DNA of 51,954 nucleotides from Candidatus Sericytochromatia bacterium (GCA_015272195.1 JACYMC010000090.1:1-51954), one strand, 5' to 3'; counted from the first letter of the stretch, positions 8,884-18,096 are shown. Made by a program: numbers and translations. The notes: generated from the letters alone by a model not told the origin.

Positions 8884-9904
8884 AGCACTGTTTGCCTTGC
8901 AGGACTTTTTACTGGAACAGTCGGTGGTCGGCGGCTTTGGCCGCCTGGGCTACCAGCTGCGCAAGGCCCACTGGCAGCCCCTGCCCGAAGATCTCAGCCA
9001 GCGGGTGATGATCGTGACCGGGGCCAACAGCGGTCTGGGTTATGCCACTGCTGAGGCCCTGGCCCGGCGCGGTGCGCAGCTGATTCTGGCCTGCCGCAGC
9101 GCGGCGCGGGGGCAAATCGCCCTGGAGCGCCTGCAGGCTGAGACGGGCAATGTCCGTCTGCAGCTGGAACTGCTGGATGTGGGCAGTCAGGCCTCTGTCA
9201 GGGCTTTTACGGAGCGTGTGGCAGCAGCTTACCCACAGATTCATGCTCTGATTCACAATGCCGGGGCCCTGATGCATCAGCGCCAGGAGAGCCCGGAGGG
9301 CATTGAGTTGACGTTGGCAACCCACGTGCTGGGGCCTCACCTGCTGACAGCCCTGCTGCAGCCGCAGCTGGCTGCGGCTGGCAGCGATAGCGCTCCGGCC
9401 CGGGTGATCTTTGTGTCTTCCGGGGGCATGTACCTGGCCCGGCTGAACCCCGAGGATCTGCAGTTTCAACAGCGGGCTTATCACGGCACCCAGGCTTATG
9501 CTGAGGCCAAGCGGGGCATGCTCTATCTGGCCCAGCTCTGGGCGGCGGCCTTTGTGCGCCAGGCGTTGCCGGTGGCGGCCTATGCCATGCATCCGGGTTG
9601 GGCCGATACGCCCGGTGTACAGGCTGCCCTGCCGGGTTTTCGCCGCCTCAGCCGCCTGATATTGCGCAACAATGCCGAAGGGGCCGACACCACGGTCTGG
9701 CTGGCGGCCACTGATGAAGCGCTGCAAAACGGTGGCTTTTATGCTGACCGTGCCCTGCGCCCCCGCTACCGTCTGGCCACCACCCGCAGCAGCCCTTCTG
9801 AAATTGAACGCTGGTGGCACAGACTGGGTGAACTGACCGGGATGCCGTTGCCTTTTCCACTGGCCTTACCTGTGACCCTGCCAGAAAAGCGAACTGAAGA
9901 TTAA
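8876..9904 (+). CDS. Short-chain dehydrogenase/reductase (SDR) family protein
   Basis: 342 aa. VMIVTGANSGLGYATAEALARRGAQLILACR, HNAG, VSSGGMY and YAEAKRG. Start overlaps the end of the C15-like gene. Confidence 0.93.
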   Translation: MSEALFALQDFLLEQSVVGGFGRLGYQLRKAHWQPLPEDLSQRVMIVTGANSGLGYATAEALARRGAQLILACRSAARGQIALERLQAETGNVRLQLELLDVGSQASVRAFTERVAAAYPQIHALIHNAGALMHQRQESPEGIELTLATHVLGPHLLTALLQPQLAAAGSDSAPARVIFVSSGGMYLARLNPEDLQFQQRAYHGTQAYAEAKRGMLYLAQLWAAAFVRQALPVAAYAMHPGWADTPGVQAALPGFRRLSRLILRNNAEGADTTVWLAATDEALQNGGFYADRALRPRYRLATTRSSPSEIERWWHRLGELTGMPLPFPLALPVTLPEKRTED

Positions 9905-10026
9905 AGAGATTCACGTCCATTAAAAAGCACTTTAAGTTTTGGTAATGTCCGGCAAGCTCAGGCGGTGCGTAGCAGATAAACAAAACAGAGAGAGATTTGG
10001 TAGAGAGAAAAGTGGAGACGAGACCC

Positions 10027-11658
10027 ATGAAAAACAAAAAATTTCAGTCCCTGATCAGCGCCGCCGTTCTGGCAGCCAGCCTGTTGAGCGCCTGTGGCCA
10101 GACTTCTCCCACTGCCCGCTACATTCCTACCCAGCCTCTGCCGGCGCCGACTCTGAACCAGCGCGCTCTGCCGCCTGTGCAAGTCACCAACCGCCAGCCC
10201 ACCCTGCCCGACGGCAAAACAGCCACTGGCATCCGTTTTGATATGGAGTTTGAAAGCCTCAGTGCTGACAGCAGCGATCCCCTGGCCTCTGCCAGCACCG
10301 ACGAAGCGGCCAACGCCGAAGTGCTCCACCCCCAGGCCAACGAAATGGCCGTGCCCATTGGCACCACCAAACAATTCTCCGTTGAGCTGACCCTCGAAGA
10401 CGGCCAGCTGCTCAGCAATCAGACCCGCGTGAACTGGGTTTCCAGCAACCGCAATGTCGGCACCATCAGCAGCAGCGGTCTGTTTACCCCTGTGACCGAA
10501 GGCACCACCAAAGTGATCGGCTCTATCGGCGGCGTGGCCGTAACCATGGTCGTTAACGTGGTGGCCGGCGAGTTTATCTGGCAGCAGATGCCTGCCCCGA
10601 CTGAATCCAATCTCTATGGCGTCAAGCTGGTCTCTGACACCGAAGGCTGGGCTGTCGGTGCTGGCGGTACCGTGCTGCACTTCCTGCGCGGCCAGTGGTA
10701 CAACCTGACCCAGCAATTGCACCCGGTCACCCAGGGTGCCAATATCTACAGCATCGATATGATCAACCCCAATGAAGGCTGGGCTGTTGGCGACAACCTG
10801 ATCATGCACTATATCAACGGCCGCTGGAACAAAGTCCCCACCCCCACAGCAGGCACCTTTAAATCGGTCGATATGCTGGCACCTGGTCTCGGCTGGATTG
10901 TTGGCACCAGCGGGGGCCAGGCTGTGGCCCTGACCCTTCGCGGCCCGATGGGCTGGCAGCCCATGAACACCGGTATTGAGCGTCCGCTCAACGGTGTTAG
11001 CATGATTGGCGTCAACCACGTCTGGGTGGTGGGCGAAAGCAGCAATCTTTCACGCCCTGGTATCTTTCAGTTTAACGGCACCACCTGGGAGCGCGTGCGC
11101 TTCACCAACAATCTGATTGACTGGCAGCGCCCCACGGGTCGCTACAATATGAAAGCCATCAAAATGGTCAACTCTGCCCAGGGCTGGGCCGTGGGTGAAT
11201 ACGACCCCCTGCTGAGCAGCGTGCGCGGCAAGCGCGGTGCAATCTTTAAATATGATGCCATCAACGATATCTGGACCGAAGTGGAGCTCGCCGAAAACGT
11301 GGATGATCGCTTCCAGCAGGCCACCTTTAACGCGGTGGGCATGATGAACCCCAACGAAGGCTGGATTCTCGGCAACACTGTCGATGCCGCCCTGGACTTC
11401 TCACCCAACCCCGAAGTCAACGGTAACCTGATGAAAACCAACGGTGAGTTTGTGGCGCCTGCCACTGACTTTCAGGCCCAGGCCCTGCCCCGCGCCTTCA
11501 ACGCCATCGATATTGTGGAGCACGGTCACGGCATTATCGTGGGCGACCGCGGCCTGATCATGCACCGCCAGTATGACCTGAACTATCGCTACCAGCGCGG
11601 TAACTTTGGTAACTTTAATCCCAACCTCGGTATGGGCGCGCCCCGCATGGGTCTTTGA
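10027..11658 (+). CDS. Lipoprotein with Ig-like (BIG2-type) segment and Ycf48/BNR-like beta-propeller repeats
   Basis: ORF 9997..11658; start chosen at MKNKKFQ. Lipobox LLSAC. FSVELTLEDGQ..RVNWVSSNRNVGTISSSGLFTPVTEGTTKVIGSIGGVAVTMVVNV is Ig-like. Repeated motifs EGWAVGAGGTVLHF, EGWAVGDNLIMHY, LGWIVGTSG, VWVVGESS, QGWAVGEYD, EGWILGNT and HGIIVGDRGLIMH. Confidence 0.85.
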   Translation: MKNKKFQSLISAAVLAASLLSACGQTSPTARYIPTQPLPAPTLNQRALPPVQVTNRQPTLPDGKTATGIRFDMEFESLSADSSDPLASASTDEAANAEVLHPQANEMAVPIGTTKQFSVELTLEDGQLLSNQTRVNWVSSNRNVGTISSSGLFTPVTEGTTKVIGSIGGVAVTMVVNVVAGEFIWQQMPAPTESNLYGVKLVSDTEGWAVGAGGTVLHFLRGQWYNLTQQLHPVTQGANIYSIDMINPNEGWAVGDNLIMHYINGRWNKVPTPTAGTFKSVDMLAPGLGWIVGTSGGQAVALTLRGPMGWQPMNTGIERPLNGVSMIGVNHVWVVGESSNLSRPGIFQFNGTTWERVRFTNNLIDWQRPTGRYNMKAIKMVNSAQGWAVGEYDPLLSSVRGKRGAIFKYDAINDIWTEVELAENVDDRFQQATFNAVGMMNPNEGWILGNTVDAALDFSPNPEVNGNLMKTNGEFVAPATDFQAQALPRAFNAIDIVEHGHGIIVGDRGLIMHRQYDLNYRYQRGNFGNFNPNLGMGAPRMGL

Positions 11659-11686
11659 TCCAAACCCTACATTCTCTCTACGCAAC

Positions 11687-11711
11687 AACGGCCCTTTGGG
11701 GCCGTTTTTTT
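11687..11711 (+). terminator. Rho-independent terminator after the Ycf48-like lipoprotein gene
   Basis: AACGGCCC-TTTG-GGGCCGTT followed by TTTTT. Confidence 0.9.
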
Positions 11712-11792
11712 CTGTTTGCAAAAGCCGGGCCAGGTTTTAATATTAAAAGTGTTCATATATATTAAAACCTTTATTTAAGTGGAGTACACCTT

Positions 11793-12644
11793 ATGTCCAA
11801 CACACGATCTCTTGCTCTGACGGCCCTGCTGGCCCTGGCCCTGAGTCTGCCCGCCTGTGCCCAGGCTGAGGCACCTTCAGCACCTGCCACGCCTGCTGCG
11901 TCAGCCAGCCCCGCTGCTGAAGCGCCAGCGGTAGAAATTCGTACCCAGCGGGTGGAGTATATCCATAACGGTCAGGTGCTTGAGGGCTATCTGGCTTATA
12001 ATCCCGCTCTGAGCAGTCTGCGACCGGGGGTGCTGGTGATACATGAATGGACCGGCATCAACCCCTATATCGAAAGCCGGGCGCGCCAACTGGCCGAGAT
12101 GGGCTATGTGGCTTTTGCACCGGATATTTACGGCAAGGGTGTGCGCCCCCAGCCGCCTGCTGCAGCCCAGGAAGCCGGCAAATACTACGGTGACCGTGAG
12201 CTGGCCAAAGGCCGTTTAACGGCAGGTCTTAACGTGCTGCGTGAGCAGAATAACGTGGACCCTGAACGCCTGGCCGCAATCGGCTATTGTTTTGGCGGCA
12301 CCATGGCACTGGAACTGGCCCGCAGCGGTGCTGATCTGCAAGGTTTTGTGAGCTTTCACGGCGGGCTGAATCCGACCGAAAACGAAGGCCGCAATATTCA
12401 GGGCAAGGTGCTGGTGCTGCACGGGGCCAATGATCCTTTTGTGTCTCAGGAAAGCATCGACGGCTTTAAGGCCGAAATGAACACTGGCAACGTGGACTGG
12501 CAGATGGTCTATTACAGCGGCGCGGTGCATGCGTTTACCAACCCGGATTCTGGTAACGACAACAGTACGGGTGCGGCTTATAACGCCGATGCCGATCGGC
12601 GCTCCTGGGAGGCCATGAAAAGCTTTTTTGCCGAGATCTTTTAG
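11793..12644 (+). CDS. Dienelactone hydrolase family protein, predicted lipoprotein
   Basis: 283 aa. Signal/lipobox LALSLPAC. GVLVIHEWTGINPYIESRARQLAEMGYVAFAPDIYGKG, AAIGYCFGGTMALELA and HGANDPFV; catalytic Cys, Asp and His (AVHAF) present. Confidence 0.93.
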   Translation: MSNTRSLALTALLALALSLPACAQAEAPSAPATPAASASPAAEAPAVEIRTQRVEYIHNGQVLEGYLAYNPALSSLRPGVLVIHEWTGINPYIESRARQLAEMGYVAFAPDIYGKGVRPQPPAAAQEAGKYYGDRELAKGRLTAGLNVLREQNNVDPERLAAIGYCFGGTMALELARSGADLQGFVSFHGGLNPTENEGRNIQGKVLVLHGANDPFVSQESIDGFKAEMNTGNVDWQMVYYSGAVHAFTNPDSGNDNSTGAAYNADADRRSWEAMKSFFAEIF

Positions 12645-12647
12645 CAT

Positions 12648-12675
12648 CCTGCCGGCCAAAATTCTGGCTGGCAGG
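12648..12675. other. Strong intergenic hairpin (terminator-like, no clear T-run)
   Basis: CCTGCCGGCCA-AAATTC-TGGCTGGCAGG: 11-bp stem with one G-T wobble, directly after the dienelactone hydrolase stop codon. Confidence 0.6.
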
Positions 12676-12740
12676 CGTGCTCACACAGGCCAAAACGGTG
12701 TATAGTACTTAAGAATAAGCATAAACCAAGGAGACCCTTT

Positions 12741-13418
12741 GTGAGCACATCTTCTCTTTTTGAACGCAGTCCTTTTCTGAAAGTGATTGCCGGGATTGAA
12801 AACTTTGACGCCGAAAGCATCCGCGCTGTGGCTACCGCCGCTGACGGTGTTGCTGACGCCATTGACCTGTCTGCTGACGAAGCCGCCGTGCGCTGGGTCA
12901 AAGCCCATACGGGTCTCAGCGTGTTTGTTTCTTCTCTGGATCCGGCGCTGCTGGCCCAGGCCGTGGAATGGGGCACCGACTGGGTGGAGCTGGGTAACTT
13001 TCAGCCCATTTATGATCGTGGCGCCCTGATCAACCCCACCATGGTGATGGACTGGACCCGCCAGCTGCAGTTACTTGTACAGGGTCGTGCCCGCATTTGC
13101 GTGACCATTCCTGGTATTCTGTCTGTGGCTGAGCAGGTGGAACTGGCTCGCCAGATTCAGGCAGCTGGTGCCGATCTGATCCAGGTTGAAAACATCTCTG
13201 GCGATCTGAGCCATGTGGCCCCAATTCAGGCTGCGGTTGAAATCCCCGTGATGCTCAGCGGCCGTCTGACCCGCGACAATCTCAGCACCGCGCTGCAGAC
13301 TGGCGCTGAAGGCTATGGCGTGGGCAATGCCGTTCGCCAGGCTGGTGATGTTGACGCCATGCGCGCGTATATCAACACCATGCAGCAGCAGCTGGGCCGC
13401 GTTGCAGCCCAGGCTTAA
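12741..13418 (+). CDS. ycf23: Ycf23 / DUF561 family protein
   Basis: 225 aa, GTG start with AAGGAGA RBS. LKVIAGIENFDAESIRAVATAADGVADAIDLSAD, LSVFVSSLDPALLAQAVEWGTDWVELGNFQPIYDRGALI and VMLSGRLTRDNLSTALQTGAEGYGVGNAVRQ match the recalled Ycf23/DUF561 pattern of cyanobacteria and plastids. Confidence 0.8.
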   Translation: MSTSSLFERSPFLKVIAGIENFDAESIRAVATAADGVADAIDLSADEAAVRWVKAHTGLSVFVSSLDPALLAQAVEWGTDWVELGNFQPIYDRGALINPTMVMDWTRQLQLLVQGRARICVTIPGILSVAEQVELARQIQAAGADLIQVENISGDLSHVAPIQAAVEIPVMLSGRLTRDNLSTALQTGAEGYGVGNAVRQAGDVDAMRAYINTMQQQLGRVAAQA

Positions 13419-13437
13419 GCGCTTCACTGACCTTCAG

Positions 13438-13465
13438 GCTGGCGCAGCAGATTTGTTGCGCCAGC
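13438..13465. other. Intergenic hairpin between ycf23 and the histidine phosphatase
   Basis: GCTGGCGCA-gcagatttgt-TGCGCCAGC: 9-bp perfect stem. Confidence 0.6.
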
Positions 13466-13478
13466 TTCTGTGAAGCCC

Positions 13479-14135
13479 ATGGAACTGCTTTTTATTCGTC
13501 ACGCCGAGTCAGAGGGTAACCTGCACGGCATTATGCAGGGCCGCAAGGACTATGCGCTCTCAGAACACGGCCATTATCAGGCTGACGTGCTGGCGGCCTT
13601 TTTAAGCCATGCGGTGTTTGACCGTCAGCCGCCGGATTTTTTATACTGCAGCCCCCTGCAGCGGGCCCGCCAGACGGCAGAGCCCCTGCAACAGCGTTTT
13701 CCTGAACTGGACTGGACCGAGCATGCTGATCTGGTCGAGGTGGATTCGGGTATTTTTTCAGGCCTGACCTGGGACGAAGCCAAAGCCAGTCATCCGGAGA
13801 TCTGCGACCGTTTTAAAGCCGTACGGGACTGGGGCGCTGTGCCTGAGGGTGAGTCCAAACAGCAACTCTGGCAGCGTGCTGAGCGTCTGCTCAATGACCT
13901 GCAGCAGCGCCATTCGCCCGGCCAGAAAATTGTGCTGCTGACGCACGGCGGTCTGATCCGGGCTGCTCTCAGTGTGCTGATGGGCATTGCCCCAGACGCT
14001 GAACTCTTTTTATGCATTGACAACACCTCTCTGAGCCTGGCCGGCATTGAAGGCTCCCGCCGCTATGTGCGCTATATCAACAACACCCGCCATTTAAACC
14101 CATGCGATTTCAAACCCGACTATATTCCGCGCTGA
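13479..14135 (+). CDS. Histidine phosphatase family protein (phosphoglycerate-mutase-like)
   Basis: ORF 13470..14135; ATG at 13479 gives MELLFIRHAESEGN, with LYCSPLQRARQTAEPL and LLTHGGLIRAALSVLMG. Confidence 0.92.
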   Translation: MELLFIRHAESEGNLHGIMQGRKDYALSEHGHYQADVLAAFLSHAVFDRQPPDFLYCSPLQRARQTAEPLQQRFPELDWTEHADLVEVDSGIFSGLTWDEAKASHPEICDRFKAVRDWGAVPEGESKQQLWQRAERLLNDLQQRHSPGQKIVLLTHGGLIRAALSVLMGIAPDAELFLCIDNTSLSLAGIEGSRRYVRYINNTRHLNPCDFKPDYIPR

Positions 14136-14683
14136 CGGCTGGCCTGCTCAGCATGTCTGCTGCGCTGCCGGTCTATGCGGCTGCGGGCCTGTCGGTATCG
14201 ATTGAAAATCTCTACGCCCCGCTGGGCAAACAGGTTGAGGCTTTTAATGACGAGGGTGTGGCTGAAGTGGGGCCGGGCCGTGAAACCACAGAATGGTTGG
14301 GCGTGTCGGGCTTTTATGACCTGAATCGCAACTGGCGTCTGCTTTACGGGGCCCACGCTACTTTGCTGGAGCGCCCCCTGTTTAAGCTGGATGGCTCTCT
14401 GGCCTTTATGCTGGATATGGCCGAAAAAGTACCGCTGCAGCCCTATTTTTTTCTGGGGGTCACGCCGGTGCTTGCGCCGGGCTCCCCGGCACTGCCGCCT
14501 TTGGGCATGACCTTTCACGCCGGCACGGGCGTGGACTACAGCTGGAATAACCAGCTCTATACCAGTCTGCGCCTGAATACCTATCTTTTCAGCCTCTACA
14601 GCGAAGACGAGAACCGTCGCCTGAACCTGCAGTGGCTGCCCTTTTCGTTCAGCTTCAGCGTGGGCATGGGCTATCTGTTTTAA
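14102..14683 (+). CDS. Hypothetical exported protein, probable outer-membrane beta-barrel
   Basis: 193 aa. Signal peptide MRFQTRLYSALTAGLLSMSAALPVYAAA, alternating amphipathic beta segments, terminal aromatic FSFSVGMGYLF. Overlaps the end of the phosphatase ORF by 34 nt. Confidence 0.7.
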   Translation: MRFQTRLYSALTAGLLSMSAALPVYAAAGLSVSIENLYAPLGKQVEAFNDEGVAEVGPGRETTEWLGVSGFYDLNRNWRLLYGAHATLLERPLFKLDGSLAFMLDMAEKVPLQPYFFLGVTPVLAPGSPALPPLGMTFHAGTGVDYSWNNQLYTSLRLNTYLFSLYSEDENRRLNLQWLPFSFSFSVGMGYLF

Positions 14684-14690
14684 GTCCTTT

Positions 14691-16823
14691 TTATCCGGTT
14701 TCATCCGGGCTACAGAGCTGGTAGCACTCAGGCGGCAGTTCACTCACAAAGCGCGAGGGCTGAAAAAAACTCTCGTTATAGCTGTGGTAATGGCCCGGCA
14801 GGCTGAGCCAGAGCCGATCTTTGGCCCGGCTGCAGGCCACATAAAACAGGCGGCGCTCTTCTTCGAGGTCTTCAAAGTCTTCTAAGCTGCGCTTGCCCGG
14901 CAGCAGGCCGTCGAGCAGATGCATCACAAACACACCGCGCCATTCGAGGCCCTTGGCCGAGTGCACGGTGGAAAGCACCAGGGGCTTTTCGGGCAGTTCC
15001 AGCGCGGGGCTGTCCTGGCGCATAAACTGCTGCGAAGGTGGCTCCAGGGTAAAGTCGGTCAGAAAGTTCTCCAGCGCGTCATATTTGCCGGCCAGATCCA
15101 GCAGGACGGCCAGATCGGGCAGACGCTGCAGGTAGTCGCTCTCGACACTGCGCAACAGGGGCAGATAATGGGCCTTTAAAATCTCCAGCTGGGCCGCCGG
15201 CAGGCTCTGGGCCGCCGCCTGATTTAAGGCCTGTTGCAGCGCCTGCAGGGCCGCGCCAAACTTCTTTTTGCCAAAAGCCTCGGCCTGCAGCTGACCCTGG
15301 TGGGCCCGCACGTGCTCAATGATCTGGCGCGCGCCGACCTTGCCCACGCCGGGCAGGAGCTGCAGCACCCGGTGCCAGGCAATGGCGTCGAGGGGGTTGA
15401 GCAGCAGGCGGGCATGGGCCAGCATGTCCTTGATATGCCGGCGTTCCACAAAGCGAATGCCGCCGTAGACCACAAAGGGAATGCGCCGCTTGAGCAGCTC
15501 GGCCTGCAGGTAGTTGCTGTGAAATCCGGCTCGGTAGAGCACGGCCATGTCTTCAAAGCCCCACTGCTGGTCGTGGTGCAGGTTCAAGATAGCTTCGGCA
15601 ATGCCCTCGGCTTCGGCTTCGGGACTGAGGTACTGCCGGATCTCGGGTAGATCATCAGAACCGGGCCGATCGGCCTGCAAATGCTTGGGAAAGCCGAGCT
15701 GCTGCTGTTTGAGAATCGCGTTGCCCAGATCCAGAATCGCTTTGGTGGAGCGATAGTTCTGCTCCAGGCGCACAATGCGACAGTCGGGCCAGGTCTGGGG
15801 GAAGCGCAGGATGTTTTCGTAGTTGGCCCCGCGAAAGCCGTAAATGCTCTGGGCGTCGTCACCAACGACCATCAGGTTGCGGTGTTCAGCCGCCAGGGCG
15901 TCGGCCAGGGCCTTCTGAATGCCGTTGGTGTCCTGATACTCATCCACCATAATGTAATCAAAGAAGCTGCGGGCCTTGCGGGCAAAAGCCGGGTTGTGCT
16001 GCAGCAGTTCCAGGGTTTGAATCAGCAGATCGTCGTAGTCCATCAGCTGGTTGCCCAGCTTATACCGGCCATAGGTACTGGCCAGGGTTTCGAGGGCCTC
16101 GCGATAGTCCAGCAGATCCGGGTGCCAGGTTTCCAGCAGCGTCAGCCAGTCGATTTGCAGGTTGCGCTGGCGCGAGATCAGCTCCTGCAGCCGGGCCTTG
16201 CGCGGAAAGGCCCGGTCTTTGCCGCGCAGCTTAAGCTCATTGCAGATCAGATCCAGAATATCCGCGCTGTCGGTGGTGTCAATGATGCTGAAGCCCGGGT
16301 GCAGCTGGGCCAGCGGAGCCAGCCGCCGCAGCAGCCAGGCGCAGAAGCTGTGAAAGGTACCGCCCATGACCTGGTGGGCTCCGCCTTTGGGAGCGATCTG
16401 CTGGGCCCGCTCCAGCATTTCGCGGGCCGCGCGTCGGGTAAAGGTCAGCAGCAGAATGCGCCCGGCGGGCACTTTTTGTTCGAGCAGGTAATTCAGGCGG
16501 TAGACCAGGGTGCGGGTTTTGCCGCTGCCGGCCCCGGCAATCACCAGCAGGGGCCCTTGTGTCTGGGCCACCGCCGCTTGCTGGCGCGGGTTCAGTTCCC
16601 GGGCATAGTCAATCGCCAGATTGTCGGCAAAGTCTGGGGCTGCCGGCAGGCGTTCATCGAGCTGCTGGCTGAGCTGTTGGAGTTCCTGCAGCCGGGCCGC
16701 AACGCGCGCTGGCGGCTCCGGCCAGGTGTAATGCTGGTTGTGCAGGCCATTGCCCCGGTCGGTTTCCCAGAACTGGGTCTGGGGGGCAAAAAAGGCCAGA
16801 AAGTCGTCGGCGTTGGAAGGCAT
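14691..16823 (-). CDS. UvrD/PcrA/Rep-type ATP-dependent DNA helicase
   Basis: 710 aa. LNPRQQAAVAQTQGPLLVIAGAGSGKTRTLVYR, LLTFTRRAAREML, VDEYQDTNGIQ, VVGDDAQSIYGFRGA, LEQNYRSTKAIL, LSTVHSAKGLEWRGVFV, EEERRLFYVACSRAK: all SF1 helicase motifs. Confidence 0.95.
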   Translation of the reverse strand: MPSNADDFLAFFAPQTQFWETDRGNGLHNQHYTWPEPPARVAARLQELQQLSQQLDERLPAAPDFADNLAIDYARELNPRQQAAVAQTQGPLLVIAGAGSGKTRTLVYRLNYLLEQKVPAGRILLLTFTRRAAREMLERAQQIAPKGGAHQVMGGTFHSFCAWLLRRLAPLAQLHPGFSIIDTTDSADILDLICNELKLRGKDRAFPRKARLQELISRQRNLQIDWLTLLETWHPDLLDYREALETLASTYGRYKLGNQLMDYDDLLIQTLELLQHNPAFARKARSFFDYIMVDEYQDTNGIQKALADALAAEHRNLMVVGDDAQSIYGFRGANYENILRFPQTWPDCRIVRLEQNYRSTKAILDLGNAILKQQQLGFPKHLQADRPGSDDLPEIRQYLSPEAEAEGIAEAILNLHHDQQWGFEDMAVLYRAGFHSNYLQAELLKRRIPFVVYGGIRFVERRHIKDMLAHARLLLNPLDAIAWHRVLQLLPGVGKVGARQIIEHVRAHQGQLQAEAFGKKKFGAALQALQQALNQAAAQSLPAAQLEILKAHYLPLLRSVESDYLQRLPDLAVLLDLAGKYDALENFLTDFTLEPPSQQFMRQDSPALELPEKPLVLSTVHSAKGLEWRGVFVMHLLDGLLPGKRSLEDFEDLEEERRLFYVACSRAKDRLWLSLPGHYHSYNESFFQPSRFVSELPPECYQLCSPDETG

Positions 16824-17118
16824 AGCGGTATTATAACCTGTCTTTTTATCTGACAGACTGAAAGCCGTGACTTGCTTTGGAGCCTGGGATATCTTTTTTT
16901 AGCGGTGTTTTGCTGACTTCAGTCCTTCTCACCTGACTTGTCAGCTCTGGGATACCTGACCTACACTGAAAGAAAATGCTTTTGCTGTTCATTGGATGGT
17001 TTGTGTATTTGCCAAACAACAGAAGTGTCAAAGCTAAAAATAGCTCATGTTTCTTAGGAACCGGTGATTTTTGTCGAGATTGGGTTGTGTTCACGCTCAA
17101 CCTATTAAGAGGATATAC

Positions 17119-18096
17119 ATGCACATTTTGGTGACCGGGGCCGATGGCTTTATTGGCTCACATTTGACCGAAAAGCTGCTTCAGGCAGGCCATACTGTCA
17201 GAGCACTGGCTTATTATAATGCGTTTAACCATTGGGGGTGGCTCGAATCTTTGCCGCCTCACCCCAAACTTGAAATCGTTTCCGGCGATATTCGGGATGC
17301 TCATTTCTGCCAGGGGCTTGTAGAGGGTGTGCAAACTGTTTTTCATCTGGCTGCTTTGATAGCGATTCCTTACTCTTATCAGGCGCCCGATAGTTACATT
17401 GATACCAATATCAAAGGAACCCTCAATCTTTGTCAGGCTGCGCGTGCGAGTCAGGTCAAGTGTCTTATTCAAACGTCCACCAGTGAGGTTTATGGTACAG
17501 CACGCTATGTCCCCATTGATGAACAGCATCCGCTGCAGGCCCAGTCGCCCTACAGCGCTTCTAAAATTGGTGCTGATGCCCTGGCCATGAGCTTTTATAA
17601 CAGTTTTGATCTGCCTGTTGTGATTGCCCGCCCTTTTAATGCTTATGGGCCACGCCAGTCAGCCCGTGCCGTGATACCGACCTTGATCAGTCAGATTGCC
17701 AGTGGTCAGCGGGTAATTCGTATGGGGGATGGCCGTCCAACGCGGGATTTTAATTATGTTGAAGATCTGTGTTCCGCGCTGATGTCTCTGGCTGATTGTC
17801 CTCAGGCTCTGGGCAAAACAGTGAATATCGCAACAGGCCGAGAAATCAGTATGCAGAACCTGGCTGAGCTGCTGGCAGAACTGATGCAGGTTGAGGTTCA
17901 GTTTGAAACAGATCCACAACGTTTGCGGCCTCAAGCCTCAGAGGTTTTCAGGCTCTGTGGTGATGCCAGTCTGCTCAGGTCTTTGATAGCTTATGCTCCG
18001 CGATACAGTCTGCGTGAAGGCCTGCAAAAGACGATTGCCTGGTTTCAGCAACCCGAAAATCTGCAGCGTTATAAACCCCAGGTCTACAATGTCTGA
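17119..18096 (+). CDS. NAD-dependent 4,6-dehydratase of the LegB-like SDR type
   Basis: ORF 17071..18096, start at MHILVTGADGFIGSHLTEKLLQAGHTVRALAYYNAFNHWGWLES. Features TSTSEVYGTARYVPIDEQHPLQAQSPYSASKIGADALA and NAYGPRQSARAVIPT. The YN.FN.WGWL motif is typical of LegB-type dehydratases. Confidence 0.85.
   Translation: MHILVTGADGFIGSHLTEKLLQAGHTVRALAYYNAFNHWGWLESLPPHPKLEIVSGDIRDAHFCQGLVEGVQTVFHLAALIAIPYSYQAPDSYIDTNIKGTLNLCQAARASQVKCLIQTSTSEVYGTARYVPIDEQHPLQAQSPYSASKIGADALAMSFYNSFDLPVVIARPFNAYGPRQSARAVIPTLISQIASGQRVIRMGDGRPTRDFNYVEDLCSALMSLADCPQALGKTVNIATGREISMQNLAELLAELMQVEVQFETDPQRLRPQASEVFRLCGDASLLRSLIAYAPRYSLREGLQKTIAWFQQPENLQRYKPQVYNV

Noticed and set aside
8909-9820. 303-aa antisense ORF opposite the SDR gene
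   Set aside because: The + strand has full SDR motifs; the antisense product is Gln/Arg/Ala-rich without recognisable domains.
9958-11019. 353-aa antisense ORF inside the Ycf48-like lipoprotein gene
   Set aside because: Shadow ORF. The + strand carries a lipobox and clear propeller repeats, while the antisense translation is low-complexity Gly/Asp/Ala-rich with no family motifs.
12648-13465. Two intergenic hairpins around ycf23 considered as a repeat family or riboswitch
   Set aside because: The two stems have different sequences and simple stem-loop form, and sit right after stop codons; most likely terminators or attenuators, so kept only as features.
15681-16853. 390-aa + strand ORF inside the UvrD helicase gene
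   Set aside because: The minus strand contains all SF1 helicase motifs, so this is a codon-composition shadow.
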